A stretch of DNA of 33,058 nt from IMG/VR virus record IMGVR_UViG_3300042893_000714, positions 1-33,058 of that record. The stretch is one strand, 5' to 3'. Below the pieces are notes generated by a model, which worked only from the letters and a program-made list of their open reading frames with translations, was not told the origin of the DNA and ran no database searches. Shown here piece by piece: positions 1 through 8,053 of the stretch (positions are counted from its first letter, which is position 1; each line of letters opens with the position of its first letter). Both the position numbers and the translations under genes were made by a program. Source of the DNA: a virus.

Positions 1-543
1 GGTACATATGTAATAGCACCTGCGTTTATAAGCAGATTCCCAGGTTTACCTAACGTTGGTGTATACTACTTTGGTAACGGCAGCAATTATCTATATTTTA
101 ATGGTACCAGTTACTACTTGCAAGGCGGCAATGGCGATTTGTATGTTCAAAGAGACGTTTACGCAACCTATTTTAGGGGAACTGCGATTCAGGCGTTATA
201 TGCTGACGTTGCAGAAAAATATCTAACAGATAAAGACTACGAAGTAGGCACATTAGTAAAAATTGGCGGACTATGTGAAGCAACAGCAATCACTAGCAGT
301 AAAGACTATGTACTGGGAGTTATATCTGGTCAACCTGCATATTTGATGAATAGTGCAAGTGAAGGACAACCAATTGCTTTACTTGGGCGAGTTCCTGTTA
401 AGATATCGGGTTCTGTGAAAAAAGGAGATCCAATTTGGCCGGCAGATAATGGCTGTGGTTGCAGTATTGACAATGGTAAAGAACCGTTTGCATTTGCTTT
501 GGCTAATGGAGCAGATGAATTAGTAGAATGTGTAATAAGATAA
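1..543 (+). CDS. Tail fibre/adsorption protein, C-terminal part (5' truncated)
   Basis: The reading frame is open from base 1, so the start lies outside the window and about 180 C-terminal residues are visible. The middle carries the stretch ADVAEKYLTDKDYEVGTLV, which I recognise from the C-terminal domains of many tail-fibre and virion structural proteins of T4-like marine phages. It is followed by short beta-type segments rich in Gly and Val. Before this are Gly/Tyr/Asn-rich beta-strand-like residues typical of fibre shafts or heads. The next gene, 13 bases downstream on the same strand, is also a fibre, so the pair probably forms the distal adsorption apparatus. Which fibre (long, short or whisker-like) cannot be told. 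A TTG at 118 could be mistaken for a start, but the frame is uninterrupted upstream of it and has fibre-like composition, so it is internal. Confidence 0.7.
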   Translation, partial: GTYVIAPAFISRFPGLPNVGVYYFGNGSNYLYFNGTSYYLQGGNGDLYVQRDVYATYFRGTAIQALYADVAEKYLTDKDYEVGTLVKIGGLCEATAITSSKDYVLGVISGQPAYLMNSASEGQPIALLGRVPVKISGSVKKGDPIWPADNGCGCSIDNGKEPFAFALANGADELVECVIR

Positions 544-556
544 TTAGGAATATAAC

Positions 557-2824
557 ATGTCATTTCCATTAAACCCAGCAAACGGTGCAGTAGCAACAGT
601 AAACGGAATTAAGTATAATTATAATTCCGTTACTAACAGTTGGAGAAGAGACTTTAACAACGTATTAGATAGGTTGTTTTTAGTTGGCGGAAATCAGGCC
701 GATGTTGCTTCTACTAACACAGGTGACTTAGTTGTATACGGCGGCGGAAGAATTGGAAGAAACTTAATAGTAGGTGGGGACTTGATTGTCTACGGAACAT
801 CAACAACATTTACATCAGCATTAATCGGAACTATTTCTACAGCCACTACAACTTTAAATATTGCAGGTGGAACTAGAGGGTCGTTAATATTCCAATCATC
901 TACATCAACCACTGCTTTTATTCCAATAGCAACAACCGGTTCTATTTTAATGAGCAATGGGGTAATTCCAATCTGGACAGCAAGTGCGGCCATTAGTGTG
1001 TCAGTTGCTAACGTTGCATCTAACTTATCTGGTGGCGCCGCAAATCAGATTCCATATCAAGCATCCACTGGTTCAACCACATTCTCGGCAAACTTTACAT
1101 ACAATAACGCCACGCTATCTATTAAGAATTCAACAGCCAGCGTCGACACCAGTAGTGGAGCATTAACTGTTGCAGGCGGAGTAGGTATTGCAGGGGATGT
1201 GTTCATTGGCGGAAGTTTACAAATTAATGGGACATCTACTTGGGTTAACACAGTTAATCTAGAAGTAGTAGATAAAAATATTACAATAGCAAAAGGCTCA
1301 ATAAATGCAGCCGCCGCTAACGGTTCTGGCATCACAGTTGAAGGTCCAACATTTAAACCTCAACTCTATTATGCATCAACTGATGATAGTTGGAATTTTA
1401 ATAAAGCAGTAAACATTACTGCGGGCATTGCCGCAGTTTCTACAGTATCGGGTTCATTAAGAGTCCAAGGCGGCGCAGGCATTGGTGGAGATTTATTTGC
1501 TGGTAGTTTGAGAGGTCCATTAACTGGCACAGTAGGTGCCGGCACAAGAAATAGCGGAGCCTTTACAACAATTTTAGCAACATCACCATTAGCATCAACT
1601 AGCACAAATACAGGTGCATTACAAGTTGCAGGCGGAGTAGGCATCGGTGGTGATTTAAATGTGGGCGGTGTTATTAACGGAACTATTTTAAGCACATCGT
1701 TTGCTAATACTGCAACTAGTGCTAATTTTGCCACTACCGCAACATTGGCTTATACTGCATTAAGTGCTAATTTGTCTATACTAGCAACAAATATTGCAGG
1801 TGGCTTACCAACATACATACCTTATCAAACAGCTACAAGCTCAACAATATTTTCAGCTAACTTAACATTTGACGGAACAAACTTTCAAACATCAAGGATA
1901 ACAGTTAGTCAAAATAACAATGAAATATTACCGACAGTAAGTCCCGGTTTAAATCTAATAAACTTAGGAAATAATCAATCTCCAGCCTTGCGACTTGTAG
2001 GAAGTTCTAGCGGATATGCCTTAATATCATCTTTTGGTGTATTAAGAATAATGCAAGATGCTAATAATTTGACAAATACTCTAATGAGTATTGGTCTTCT
2101 AGGAGTTGACATTACTCCGTTAACATTATCAACAGGCACTTCAAATGGTGCGTTAACAGTGGCAGGCGGAGTTGGCATTGGCGCAAATGTTTATGTTGGG
2201 ACAACATTAAATGTAGGAACTGCATTAACTGTAGGTACTACATCAACGTTTGGTGGACACTTATTACCTGCTTCAGATGTAACATATGATCTAGGATCTC
2301 CTACGGCAAAATGGAGAAGTTTATATGTAAGTTCGAGCACAATATATCTAGGTGCAAACGCAATGAGTGTATCGGCCGCAGGCAGTATTACAGTTAATGG
2401 GGCATTAGTTGCCGCACCGGATACTGTGACTTATGGTGAAATACCAGGTGGCATGTTTAGTACAAGCTGGATTGATGGTTTCTTAATCTGTGCCGGATGT
2501 AGTACCGAAGCATCAGCCGTTATTAGCGGATTAACCAATGGAAAGAAAATTACAGGTAGAAATAATACGGGTAGTTGGAATTTCACAGTTACAACAGCTA
2601 CTAGCACTGTAAATTCATTTGATAATAATAAATTAGATTGGACTATTACTGTACAAAGCGGCACCCCAGCAACGCAATACTTATATTACATAGATTTTCC
2701 ATTGTTGGTGCCAACATCTAGTACAAGTCCCGGAGTAATGGGACAAATAGCGTACGATGCTGTCTATGTCTACATGTGTGTGGCCACAAATACTTGGCGA
2801 AGATGGGCCGCTAGTACATTCTAA
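557..2824 (+). CDS. Repeat-containing tail fibre protein
   Basis: A 755-residue protein dominated by Ser, Thr, Gly, Ala and Val, as in trimeric beta-helical fibre shafts. Four copies of a module with the core GAL(T/Q)VAGGVGIGGD start near residues 201, 299 (variant SLRVQGGAGIGGD), 353 and 531. Near residue 577 is YDLGSPTAKWRSLYV followed by STIYLG, a motif common in phage fibre heads. The N-terminus (NGIKYNYNSVTNSWRR) and the C-terminus (YMCVATNTWRRW) both carry a small Tyr/Trp motif. Start 557 is preceded by an AGGAA ribosome site at 546-550. The role is host-surface recognition at the tail tip; the receptor is unknown. It is followed by nucleotide-sugar genes on a separate promoter. Fibre identity is fairly certain; the T4 equivalent is not. 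Confidence 0.8.
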   Translation: MSFPLNPANGAVATVNGIKYNYNSVTNSWRRDFNNVLDRLFLVGGNQADVASTNTGDLVVYGGGRIGRNLIVGGDLIVYGTSTTFTSALIGTISTATTTLNIAGGTRGSLIFQSSTSTTAFIPIATTGSILMSNGVIPIWTASAAISVSVANVASNLSGGAANQIPYQASTGSTTFSANFTYNNATLSIKNSTASVDTSSGALTVAGGVGIAGDVFIGGSLQINGTSTWVNTVNLEVVDKNITIAKGSINAAAANGSGITVEGPTFKPQLYYASTDDSWNFNKAVNITAGIAAVSTVSGSLRVQGGAGIGGDLFAGSLRGPLTGTVGAGTRNSGAFTTILATSPLASTSTNTGALQVAGGVGIGGDLNVGGVINGTILSTSFANTATSANFATTATLAYTALSANLSILATNIAGGLPTYIPYQTATSSTIFSANLTFDGTNFQTSRITVSQNNNEILPTVSPGLNLINLGNNQSPALRLVGSSSGYALISSFGVLRIMQDANNLTNTLMSIGLLGVDITPLTLSTGTSNGALTVAGGVGIGANVYVGTTLNVGTALTVGTTSTFGGHLLPASDVTYDLGSPTAKWRSLYVSSSTIYLGANAMSVSAAGSITVNGALVAAPDTVTYGEIPGGMFSTSWIDGFLICAGCSTEASAVISGLTNGKKITGRNNTGSWNFTVTTATSTVNSFDNNKLDWTITVQSGTPATQYLYYIDFPLLVPTSSTSPGVMGQIAYDAVYVYMCVATNTWRRWAASTF
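1157..2202 (+). repeat. Four dispersed in-frame repeats in the fibre gene
   Basis: Related DNA segments of about 40-50 bases begin near 1157, 1451, 1613 and 2147, each containing a variant of GCAGGCGGAGTAGGCAT and encoding GALTVAGGVGIGGD-like peptides. Spacing is irregular (294, 162 and 534 bases, all multiples of three), so recombination between copies would delete or add shaft modules without breaking the frame. Confidence 0.75.
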
Positions 2825-2837
2825 TTCAAATTATTGA

Positions 2838-2865
2838 TTGACACTGTTGTTTGATACTATATAAT
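2838..2865 (+). promoter_or_regulatory. Consensus sigma70-type promoter for the sugar genes
   Basis: A perfect TTGACA (2838-2843) is followed after 16 bases by a perfect TATAAT (2860-2865). The expected transcription start, 6-8 bases after the -10, falls at about 2871-2873. This coincides with the ATG of the epimerase gene at 2871, leaving essentially no 5' leader. The gene is thus likely read by host RNA polymerase early in infection, unlike the late tail genes around it. Confidence 0.7.
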
Positions 2866-2870
2866 AGTAT

Positions 2871-3416
2871 ATGATCGAACAACTCTCAATCCCTGGCGTT
2901 AAATTATTCCCATTAAAAAGATTATCTGACACCCGAGGTTGGTTTTCGGAAACTTTCCGCGAATCTTGGATCAACAATTATGCTATCCCAAATAATTTTA
3001 TCTTTGAATTTTGGAGTCAAAATAATAAGGCAGGTACGCTAAGAGGCCTACATTCTCAAGCAGACGATATGGTGCCCGGAAAACTGGTACAGGTATTAAC
3101 TGGCAGTATACAGGATGTTATTGTAGATGCTCGAAAAAATTCGTCAACATATGGTCAACATATTACTATAACAATTTCAGCTAGTAACCCTGTCCTTGTT
3201 TATATTCCTAGAGGATGCTATCACGGTTTTGTAACGCTCGAAGATAATACATTAGTTGGATATAAAGTAGACCAGTATCATAGTGCAGAAAAAGAATGCG
3301 GTATTGCATGGAATGATCCTACCTTAAATATAGACTGGGCAATTAAAGATAACTTAATAATTAGCAACAGAGATCAAAATAATCCAAATTGGGAATTGGC
3401 GGTTAAGTTTAAATGA
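2871..3416 (+). CDS. rfbC: dTDP-4-dehydrorhamnose 3,5-epimerase-like (RmlC family)
   Basis: A 181-residue cupin-type epimerase of normal family length. RmlC enzymes convert dTDP-4-keto-6-deoxyglucose to the L-lyxo epimer in rhamnose synthesis. Visible hallmarks are TRGWFSETFRE near residue 21, RGLHSQ with the catalytic His61, Lys71 in PGKLVQV, the PRGCYHGFVTL strand at 113-123, a Tyr136 in the YKVDQYHS segment, and Asp168 in ISNRD, matching the His-Asp pair of the family. The gene overlaps the next by four bases (ATGA), so both are translated together. It sits under its own sigma70-type promoter directly after the fibre genes, suggesting it modifies host surface sugar or decorates a virion or LPS. 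Related 3,5-epimerases acting on other dTDP- or GDP-sugars cannot be excluded. Confidence 0.85.
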   Translation: MIEQLSIPGVKLFPLKRLSDTRGWFSETFRESWINNYAIPNNFIFEFWSQNNKAGTLRGLHSQADDMVPGKLVQVLTGSIQDVIVDARKNSSTYGQHITITISASNPVLVYIPRGCYHGFVTLEDNTLVGYKVDQYHSAEKECGIAWNDPTLNIDWAIKDNLIISNRDQNNPNWELAVKFK

Positions 3417-4210
3417 AAATATTAATAACAGGCGGCAAAGGTACTGTAGGAAGTTTTTTAGCCGATAAATTACCTTATGAGATTTTAAATCCAAGTAAAG
3501 AAGAATTGGATTTATTTGACCTTAAACAAGTTAGTGACTACTTAGATTATCATAAAGTAGACATTGTTATACATTGTGCATTAACTGGTCGTAATAATTT
3601 GTTTAGTACTGATCGAGAATATACCACTGATAGTTTGTGGATGTTTAGAAACTTGTGGAATAATAAACACAAATATAAAAAACTAATCAATTTAGGAACT
3701 GCATACGAGTACGATCTTAAAAAAAATAACTGGGCGGTAACTGAAAATCAAGTGCTTGAGCATTTGCCAGATACTAGTTACGGATATGCAAAAAATCTTA
3801 TAGCAAGAGTAATAAGAGAAACAAACAATTTTTTTAATTTACGATTGTTTGGAGTATTTCACGAACAGGAAGCAGACACTCGATTTTTTAAAAAATTATT
3901 ATTGAATAACAGCATCGATGTTAACAATGATGTATATTTTGATTATATCTATCTAGGAGATATTATACCAATGATATTAACCATTATTAAAGATGAGCAG
4001 TTACACCGCGACATCAACATGGTGTATCATACAAAATATAAAATGAGTGAGCTGGCAATTCTATTCTGTCAAGTTCACGGAATTGATCCTGCGGGTATAA
4101 AAATTATAGGATGTAACGGTCTTAACCTTACAGGCGATTCACATCAATTAGATCATTATAAGTTTGACCTAACGGGATTAGAAGCCGGTTTTAAATTATA
4201 TAAGCTCTAA
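3413..4210 (+). CDS. NAD(P)-dependent sugar reductase/epimerase (extended SDR, RmlD-like)
   Basis: A 265-residue extended short-chain dehydrogenase. The N-terminus has the Rossmann nucleotide-binding motif ITGGKGTVGSF (residues 5-15, GxxGxxG type), then VDIVIHCAL near 49-57. The active-site YxxxK is seen as Tyr123-Gly-Tyr-Ala-Lys127. These features fit dTDP-4-dehydrorhamnose reductase or a GDP-fucose synthase-like enzyme, the natural partner of the RmlC-like gene just upstream, with which it overlaps by four bases. The two could carry out the last two steps of a deoxysugar pathway using a host dTDP-keto sugar, since no glucose-1-phosphate thymidylyltransferase or dehydratase is in view. The 3' end overlaps the convergent Nudix gene by 15 bases. 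The fold is certain; the exact substrate is not. Confidence 0.8.
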   Translation: MKILITGGKGTVGSFLADKLPYEILNPSKEELDLFDLKQVSDYLDYHKVDIVIHCALTGRNNLFSTDREYTTDSLWMFRNLWNNKHKYKKLINLGTAYEYDLKKNNWAVTENQVLEHLPDTSYGYAKNLIARVIRETNNFFNLRLFGVFHEQEADTRFFKKLLLNNSIDVNNDVYFDYIYLGDIIPMILTIIKDEQLHRDINMVYHTKYKMSELAILFCQVHGIDPAGIKIIGCNGLNLTGDSHQLDHYKFDLTGLEAGFKLYKL

Positions 4211-4630
4211 AATAAGTTCAATTTTACTTTTAATTGACTTATTGTTTAAACTAGATCTAACACCCTGATGTAAAGGTTTAGGATGTGAATTATATTCACA
4301 CCATGCATAAGACGAATGCTCGGCATTTAATGTAGGAATAAATTCTTTTTCTACAAGAATAATATAGGTGTTATATTTAAAATGTTGATCGTTGCTAGTG
4401 TACTGTTCTAGTGGAATCATTTTAGTAATGTTAGAAACAGTACCTACTTCTTCTTGTATTTCTCTAGTTAATGTATCGTACGGTGTTTGATCAATTGGTT
4501 CTTTTTTCCCGCCAACAAATCCCCAAGTACCTGCAGTCTTACCTTGAGTTCTTAATAGAAATAAAAATCTTTTAGTATCTTTTGCTAAAAACAGTCCACC
4601 ACTGCATATTATCATATAATTAAACGCCAT
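4196..4630 (-). CDS. Nudix hydrolase
   Basis: A 144-residue protein with a Nudix box at residues 40-63: GGKKEP, then REIQEEVG with the metal-binding Glu residues. Nudix enzymes cleave nucleoside diphosphates linked to another group; T4 also encodes one (NudE). The box is slightly off consensus: there is one extra residue between the Gly-Gly and the REUXEE core, and the middle Glu position reads Asp-Gln. The core catalytic REIQEE is intact, so activity is likely. The gene is last in a minus-strand operon after gp14 and gp15, overlapping gp15 by 19 bases, and converges with the SDR gene. Possible roles are clearing damaged nucleotides, NAD or sugar-nucleotide turnover, or RNA decapping; substrate cannot be read from sequence. 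Confidence 0.85.
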   Translation of the reverse strand: MAFNYMIICSGGLFLAKDTKRFLFLLRTQGKTAGTWGFVGGKKEPIDQTPYDTLTREIQEEVGTVSNITKMIPLEQYTSNDQHFKYNTYIILVEKEFIPTLNAEHSSYAWCEYNSHPKPLHQGVRSSLNNKSIKSKIELILELI

Positions 4631-6000
4631 GCACCGGGCTCATACACACCTTCGTAGCTCTTTGACCACTGCCAATCACCGTCTTGATTGGACCACTTGT
4701 ATTGTATCCCTGTATATGAGTTAGTTATATAGGTAGTGCTATTAGTTGTTACACTATTGAAAACAATAATCCATTGGGTGCCATCCCACTCAATAATGTC
4801 ATTTGCATTTGCTCTTAGATCGTTACCGTTATATGTTTGCCATTCGGTAGGTCCGGTATGTTCATCGTGAGGATCTGGATTTATGTCTTCTAAAATTAAA
4901 TATCTAGCTCCTGCTAATTTAGTTCTAGGATCATATTTGTAAGGATCTATGATAGCATCAATAGTCCCCTTACCATCTATGATGGTATTAGATGGCACGG
5001 TATCGGGATCAAATTGTAAACTCATGGAACAATCATCAACGGGATTTACACTGGCATAAGCAACAATTTCAGTTCCGTCTGGTTTAACTAATCTAATTTG
5101 ACTAAGGCCGGCCCTAAACCCGCCGTATAGATCGAGTATACTATACCAATTTGCTCTATTGTTTACTTCGGACACAGATGTATAATTAGTATTTCCTGTA
5201 TTTTGTGTAGGAACAAGGGACGCGGAATTATTTAAAACTATAAGTCCGTAGTTTCCGGGAGTAACTACTGTCTTTGATGACAGCACTTTTCCATCAAATA
5301 TACTTGCAAGGGGAGTATCAGTGTAGGCGCCAATTGTATTTTGCGTTAGTATGTTTTCGCTAACAAATACATTTGAAATAATTTTTGTAATGATGCCCAA
5401 TTTTTTAACTTTTGCAGGCGGACTAATCCAAATGGGGCAAGTAAAGGCAAGATTACAGATACTAATATCTGACTCTAATCCTTGTGGAATAGATCTTGAT
5501 TCGAATGTTTGGCTGGTTAATTCAACTACGCTTAAACTAGTCCAATCGATATAATTATCTGTACTTTGTAATTCTAAGCTAGGATTAAAGAAAACAGTAA
5601 TTTGTTCCCATAGTTGTAACTTTTGATCAGTATTTGTAGTCCATAGATCTGCGGCAAACGTTACAGTGTATGGAGTGGGCATCAATCTTTCAACAGTATA
5701 GCCCGAACCTTGTCCTTTGTTTTCTCTTTCACGAATGTTTATTTTGCTAATAAATGTTGGATCTTGCATCCTTGATCTATCGTGTTGCATGTCTTTAATA
5801 TAACAGGCAATAAATGGCGCACTTTGAATAACGTTTTCGCTATTTTTAGCAAGGATCTGTGCAACCTGTCGATTCATATCTCCGTATCTTACAGGCACCT
5901 CAACAAGATTACCTTTAGCATCTTTATAACTAAAGTTACTCATCAGCCTCATAAATTGTGTCAAGTATCTTTTTACCTGACCGTCATAAAAATAATCCAT
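4612..6000 (-). CDS. 15: Tail sheath stabiliser/tail terminator (T4 gp15-like)
   Basis: The N-terminal 150 residues match T4 gp15 in pattern. They begin MDYFYDGQVKRYLTQFMRL (T4 gp15 begins with a comparable GYFYNSSFRRYATLM). There is VPVRYGD near 35-41, a strand FIACYIKDM near 63-71, and LMPTPYTVTFAADLW followed by DQKLQLWEQITVFFNP at 125-140, the best-conserved piece. gp15 caps the tail tube and sheath and provides the face that joins the neck. The protein is 462 residues against about 270 in T4; the extra length is a C-terminal extension with a Trp-rich segment (IIEWDGTQWIIVF, near residues 410-425) like modules seen in the sheath and gp14 here. Its start overlaps the gp14 stop by one base (TAATG), so it is coupled to gp14. 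Confidence 0.8.
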   Translation of the reverse strand: MDYFYDGQVKRYLTQFMRLMSNFSYKDAKGNLVEVPVRYGDMNRQVAQILAKNSENVIQSAPFIACYIKDMQHDRSRMQDPTFISKINIRERENKGQGSGYTVERLMPTPYTVTFAADLWTTNTDQKLQLWEQITVFFNPSLELQSTDNYIDWTSLSVVELTSQTFESRSIPQGLESDISICNLAFTCPIWISPPAKVKKLGIITKIISNVFVSENILTQNTIGAYTDTPLASIFDGKVLSSKTVVTPGNYGLIVLNNSASLVPTQNTGNTNYTSVSEVNNRANWYSILDLYGGFRAGLSQIRLVKPDGTEIVAYASVNPVDDCSMSLQFDPDTVPSNTIIDGKGTIDAIIDPYKYDPRTKLAGARYLILEDINPDPHDEHTGPTEWQTYNGNDLRANANDIIEWDGTQWIIVFNSVTTNSTTYITNSYTGIQYKWSNQDGDWQWSKSYEGVYEPGAWRLII

Positions 6001-7205
6001 TAATTATCCGCCTTTGGTCTAAGAGCTTTAGACAATGCTTGTTTTTCTTGTACAACCTGCCCTGCAATAGTAGCCGTTGTAGTATTATTAAAGAATGCGC
6101 TCTTTTGAGTTTCTTTAATTGGCTTACCTGGGAATAGACCTGTTGGGGATGTTTCGTCTTTTCCTAGATTGGTTATAGCCATTCGTACATTGTCTTCGTA
6201 TTTTACCCAATGATATCCGTCAAATCTAAAAAGCCTGTTTGGAAAATAGTCTGTTCTAAGGTAAAACTGCCCATTGCTAGGTCCTCCCGGGAATGAACTA
6301 CCAAATCCGTATAGAGCACCGTTTGGCGGAATACCGTCGTCTGTTAAATATCCTACATAAACCTGTTTCTCTGGAGTATTCAATATTGTACTAGCATCAA
6401 TATTTGGATCGCTAGTATCAACAGTAATTGTAGTATCAGACGCATTTACATAGTCAACTCTACCCTCAGGTGTAAGTGGTATAGAAAATAGTTGAGTATT
6501 ATCATATCCGCTCTGCGGAGAATCTAATTCTGCCTGGGCAAGAATTGCCTTGTTGATTTCAATACTCTTGTTATAGGTACTCATAACATCTCGCAATGTT
6601 TTATTTCCATCGCCTGCTGGAGCATCAAGTATTTCTTTAAATTCTTGACTATCAATTAGCGGCTGACATTTTGCTCTAATTAAATGAGGGTACCATGTCT
6701 GACTAAAACCTGCGGCAGCACGAGTAACATCTGTAATAACATAATATCGTTTTAATGCAACCATAGAATCGTCTAGGGCATATTCGTCTTTTAAATGCGG
6801 CAATTCTAAAACATCGCCTGCCATAATTTTTCTACCTAACGCATCTACAGTTGTACGTAGGTGAAATGTTATCATAATATTGTCGTTTTGTAAAAACAAT
6901 CCAAATTGACTTAGATTAAAATCAATGTCCTGCATAGTATAAATGCCGCGCAGTTGGTAAATGTCTTGATCATAGTGTCTGTCTCTGTTTTCTAAAAATA
7001 TCAAATCTTGTATTCCTAATTCAGGTACAATATTTGTATTCATAGGAACTCCGGGCGTAGATTCGCCCTCGGCAGGATTAACAGGGCCTAAATATTTGTG
7101 TACAAAAATATCGGTCCCGCCAATTTGAAATTGTTCGTTTATAGAACGATCTAGAAACTTAAAATCGTTCCCTTTTTCTGGTCGGTATAAGGATAAGCGT
7201 GGCAT
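6000..7205 (-). CDS. 14: Neck protein (T4 gp14-like)
   Basis: A 401-residue protein. Its first half resembles T4 gp14: a strand DIFVHKYLGP, then IQDLIFLENRDRHYD near residues 67-81 (T4 has SPDLIFGEDLKNKF), a segment around FNLSQFGLFLQNDNIMITFHL (T4 has FFSNFGMQVQDEVTLSI), and MAGDVLELPHLKDEYALDDS. gp14 with gp13 closes the filled head and forms the neck to which the tail attaches. The protein is longer than T4 gp14 (256 residues). The added part includes SNGQFYLRTDYFPNRLFRF and DGYHWVKYEDN, a Trp-rich surface-type module. It is the first gene of a minus-strand operon (gp14-gp15-Nudix) and is driven by the minus-strand half of the palindromic late promoter at 7212-7230, leaving a leader of only a couple of bases. 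Confidence 0.8.
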   Translation of the reverse strand: MPRLSLYRPEKGNDFKFLDRSINEQFQIGGTDIFVHKYLGPVNPAEGESTPGVPMNTNIVPELGIQDLIFLENRDRHYDQDIYQLRGIYTMQDIDFNLSQFGLFLQNDNIMITFHLRTTVDALGRKIMAGDVLELPHLKDEYALDDSMVALKRYYVITDVTRAAAGFSQTWYPHLIRAKCQPLIDSQEFKEILDAPAGDGNKTLRDVMSTYNKSIEINKAILAQAELDSPQSGYDNTQLFSIPLTPEGRVDYVNASDTTITVDTSDPNIDASTILNTPEKQVYVGYLTDDGIPPNGALYGFGSSFPGGPSNGQFYLRTDYFPNRLFRFDGYHWVKYEDNVRMAITNLGKDETSPTGLFPGKPIKETQKSAFFNNTTTATIAGQVVQEKQALSKALRPKADN

Positions 7206-7211
7206 AGTCTT

Positions 7212-7230
7212 ATATTTATGGCATAAATAT
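7212..7230. promoter_or_regulatory. Palindromic bidirectional late promoter (gp14 / gp13)
   Basis: The sequence ATATTTATG-G-CATAAATAT is a perfect 9-bp inverted repeat around one central base. Each arm contains the T4-type late octamer CATAAATA: plus strand 7222-7229, minus strand 7220-7213. The plus octamer ends 5 bases before the gp13 ATG and the minus octamer 7 bases before the gp14 ATG. In T4 the octamer lies just upstream of the start site (about -13 to -6), so both messages would begin at or next to their start codons. No Shine-Dalgarno sequence is visible on either side. Confidence 0.75.
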
Positions 7231-7234
7231 TGTT

Positions 7235-7993
7235 ATGACAGACAACGAAGCAACCAAACAAGATGTAGTTAACTACATAAAAACCATGCTCGGCGACGGC
7301 ATGATTGATATAGAACTCGAGCCGCAACATTATGATGTTGCTATAAACAGAGCTTTAGCTAAATTCCGTCAAAGAGCTCAGTCTAGTACTGAAGAAAGCT
7401 ATGGATTTTTAACATTAGAACAAGATGTTAATGAATACATACTTGCTCCAGAGGTTATGGAAGTTAGGCAAATATTTAGAAGAAGTATTGGCTCTCGATC
7501 GGGCGGCGGGGATGGCGGTACTATTTTTGAACCATTTAATCTAGCTTATACAAATACTTATTTGTTAAGTTCTAGTAATATGGGAGGGTTAGCAACATAT
7601 TTTGCATTTGCAAGTTATCAGAAACTTGTAGGAAAAATGTTTGGTAGTGAAATCGACTTTACTTGGAATGCTACTACTAAAAAACTTACAATTATGCAAC
7701 GCCCAAGAGGTGCCGAAAGTGTACTATTATGGATGTACAATTATAGACCTGATTTTACATTATTTCAAGATCCTTATGTAGGAATATGGCTTAAAGATTT
7801 TGCGTTAGCTACCTGTAAAGTAATGCTAGGAGATGCTCGTGAAAAGTTTGCAACTATTGCAAGTCCACAAGGCGGAACTACTCTAAATGGAACTGCTCTT
7901 AAAGCAGACGGCAAAGCCGAATTAGAAGTGCTAGAGCAAGATCTAATCAATTATAAAGTTGGTGGAAACCCGCTGACGTTTATAATTGGTTGA
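7235..7993 (+). CDS. 13: Neck/head completion protein (T4 gp13-like)
   Basis: A 252-residue protein. The N-terminus (VVNYIKTMLGDGMIDIEL, then HYDVAINRALAKFRQ) matches the LKDVILRRLGAPIINVEL and DCIQRALELY regions of T4 gp13. The C-terminus (WLKDFALATCKVMLGDAREKF, QGGTTLNG, then KAELEVLEQDL ending in FIIG) matches T4 gp13's WVKDYATALAKELNG, GGVTIDG and ILVG end. gp13 binds the portal side of the filled head and, with gp14, makes the neck. T4 gp13 is about 309 residues, so this form is shorter in the middle. It has no ribosome site; the late octamer CATAAATA ends 5 bases before ATG. It is transcribed away from gp14, whereas in T4 genes 13, 14 and 15 run in one direction. Confidence 0.85.
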   Translation: MTDNEATKQDVVNYIKTMLGDGMIDIELEPQHYDVAINRALAKFRQRAQSSTEESYGFLTLEQDVNEYILAPEVMEVRQIFRRSIGSRSGGGDGGTIFEPFNLAYTNTYLLSSSNMGGLATYFAFASYQKLVGKMFGSEIDFTWNATTKKLTIMQRPRGAESVLLWMYNYRPDFTLFQDPYVGIWLKDFALATCKVMLGDAREKFATIASPQGGTTLNGTALKADGKAELEVLEQDLINYKVGGNPLTFIIG

Positions 7994-8001
7994 TAAAATT
8001 A

Positions 8002-8035
8002 TTGACAAATTAATCTAAATGTAATAAATTATAGT
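8002..8035 (+). promoter_or_regulatory. Probable sigma70-type promoter for dNMP kinase
   Basis: A perfect TTGACA at 8002-8007 lies 46 bases before the kinase ATG. At the ideal 17-base spacing is TAAATT (8025-8030, 4 of 6 matches); TATAGT (8030-8035, 5 of 6) is better but 22 bases away. A ribosome site AGGGG (8044-8048) follows. The exact -10 is uncertain. Confidence 0.5.
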
Positions 8036-8053
8036 ATCACACTAGGGGATATT

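Noticed and set aside
1369-1734. Minus-strand frame opposite the fibre repeats
   Set aside because: Low-complexity Pro/Ala/Val product is the shadow of the Gly/Thr-rich repeats.
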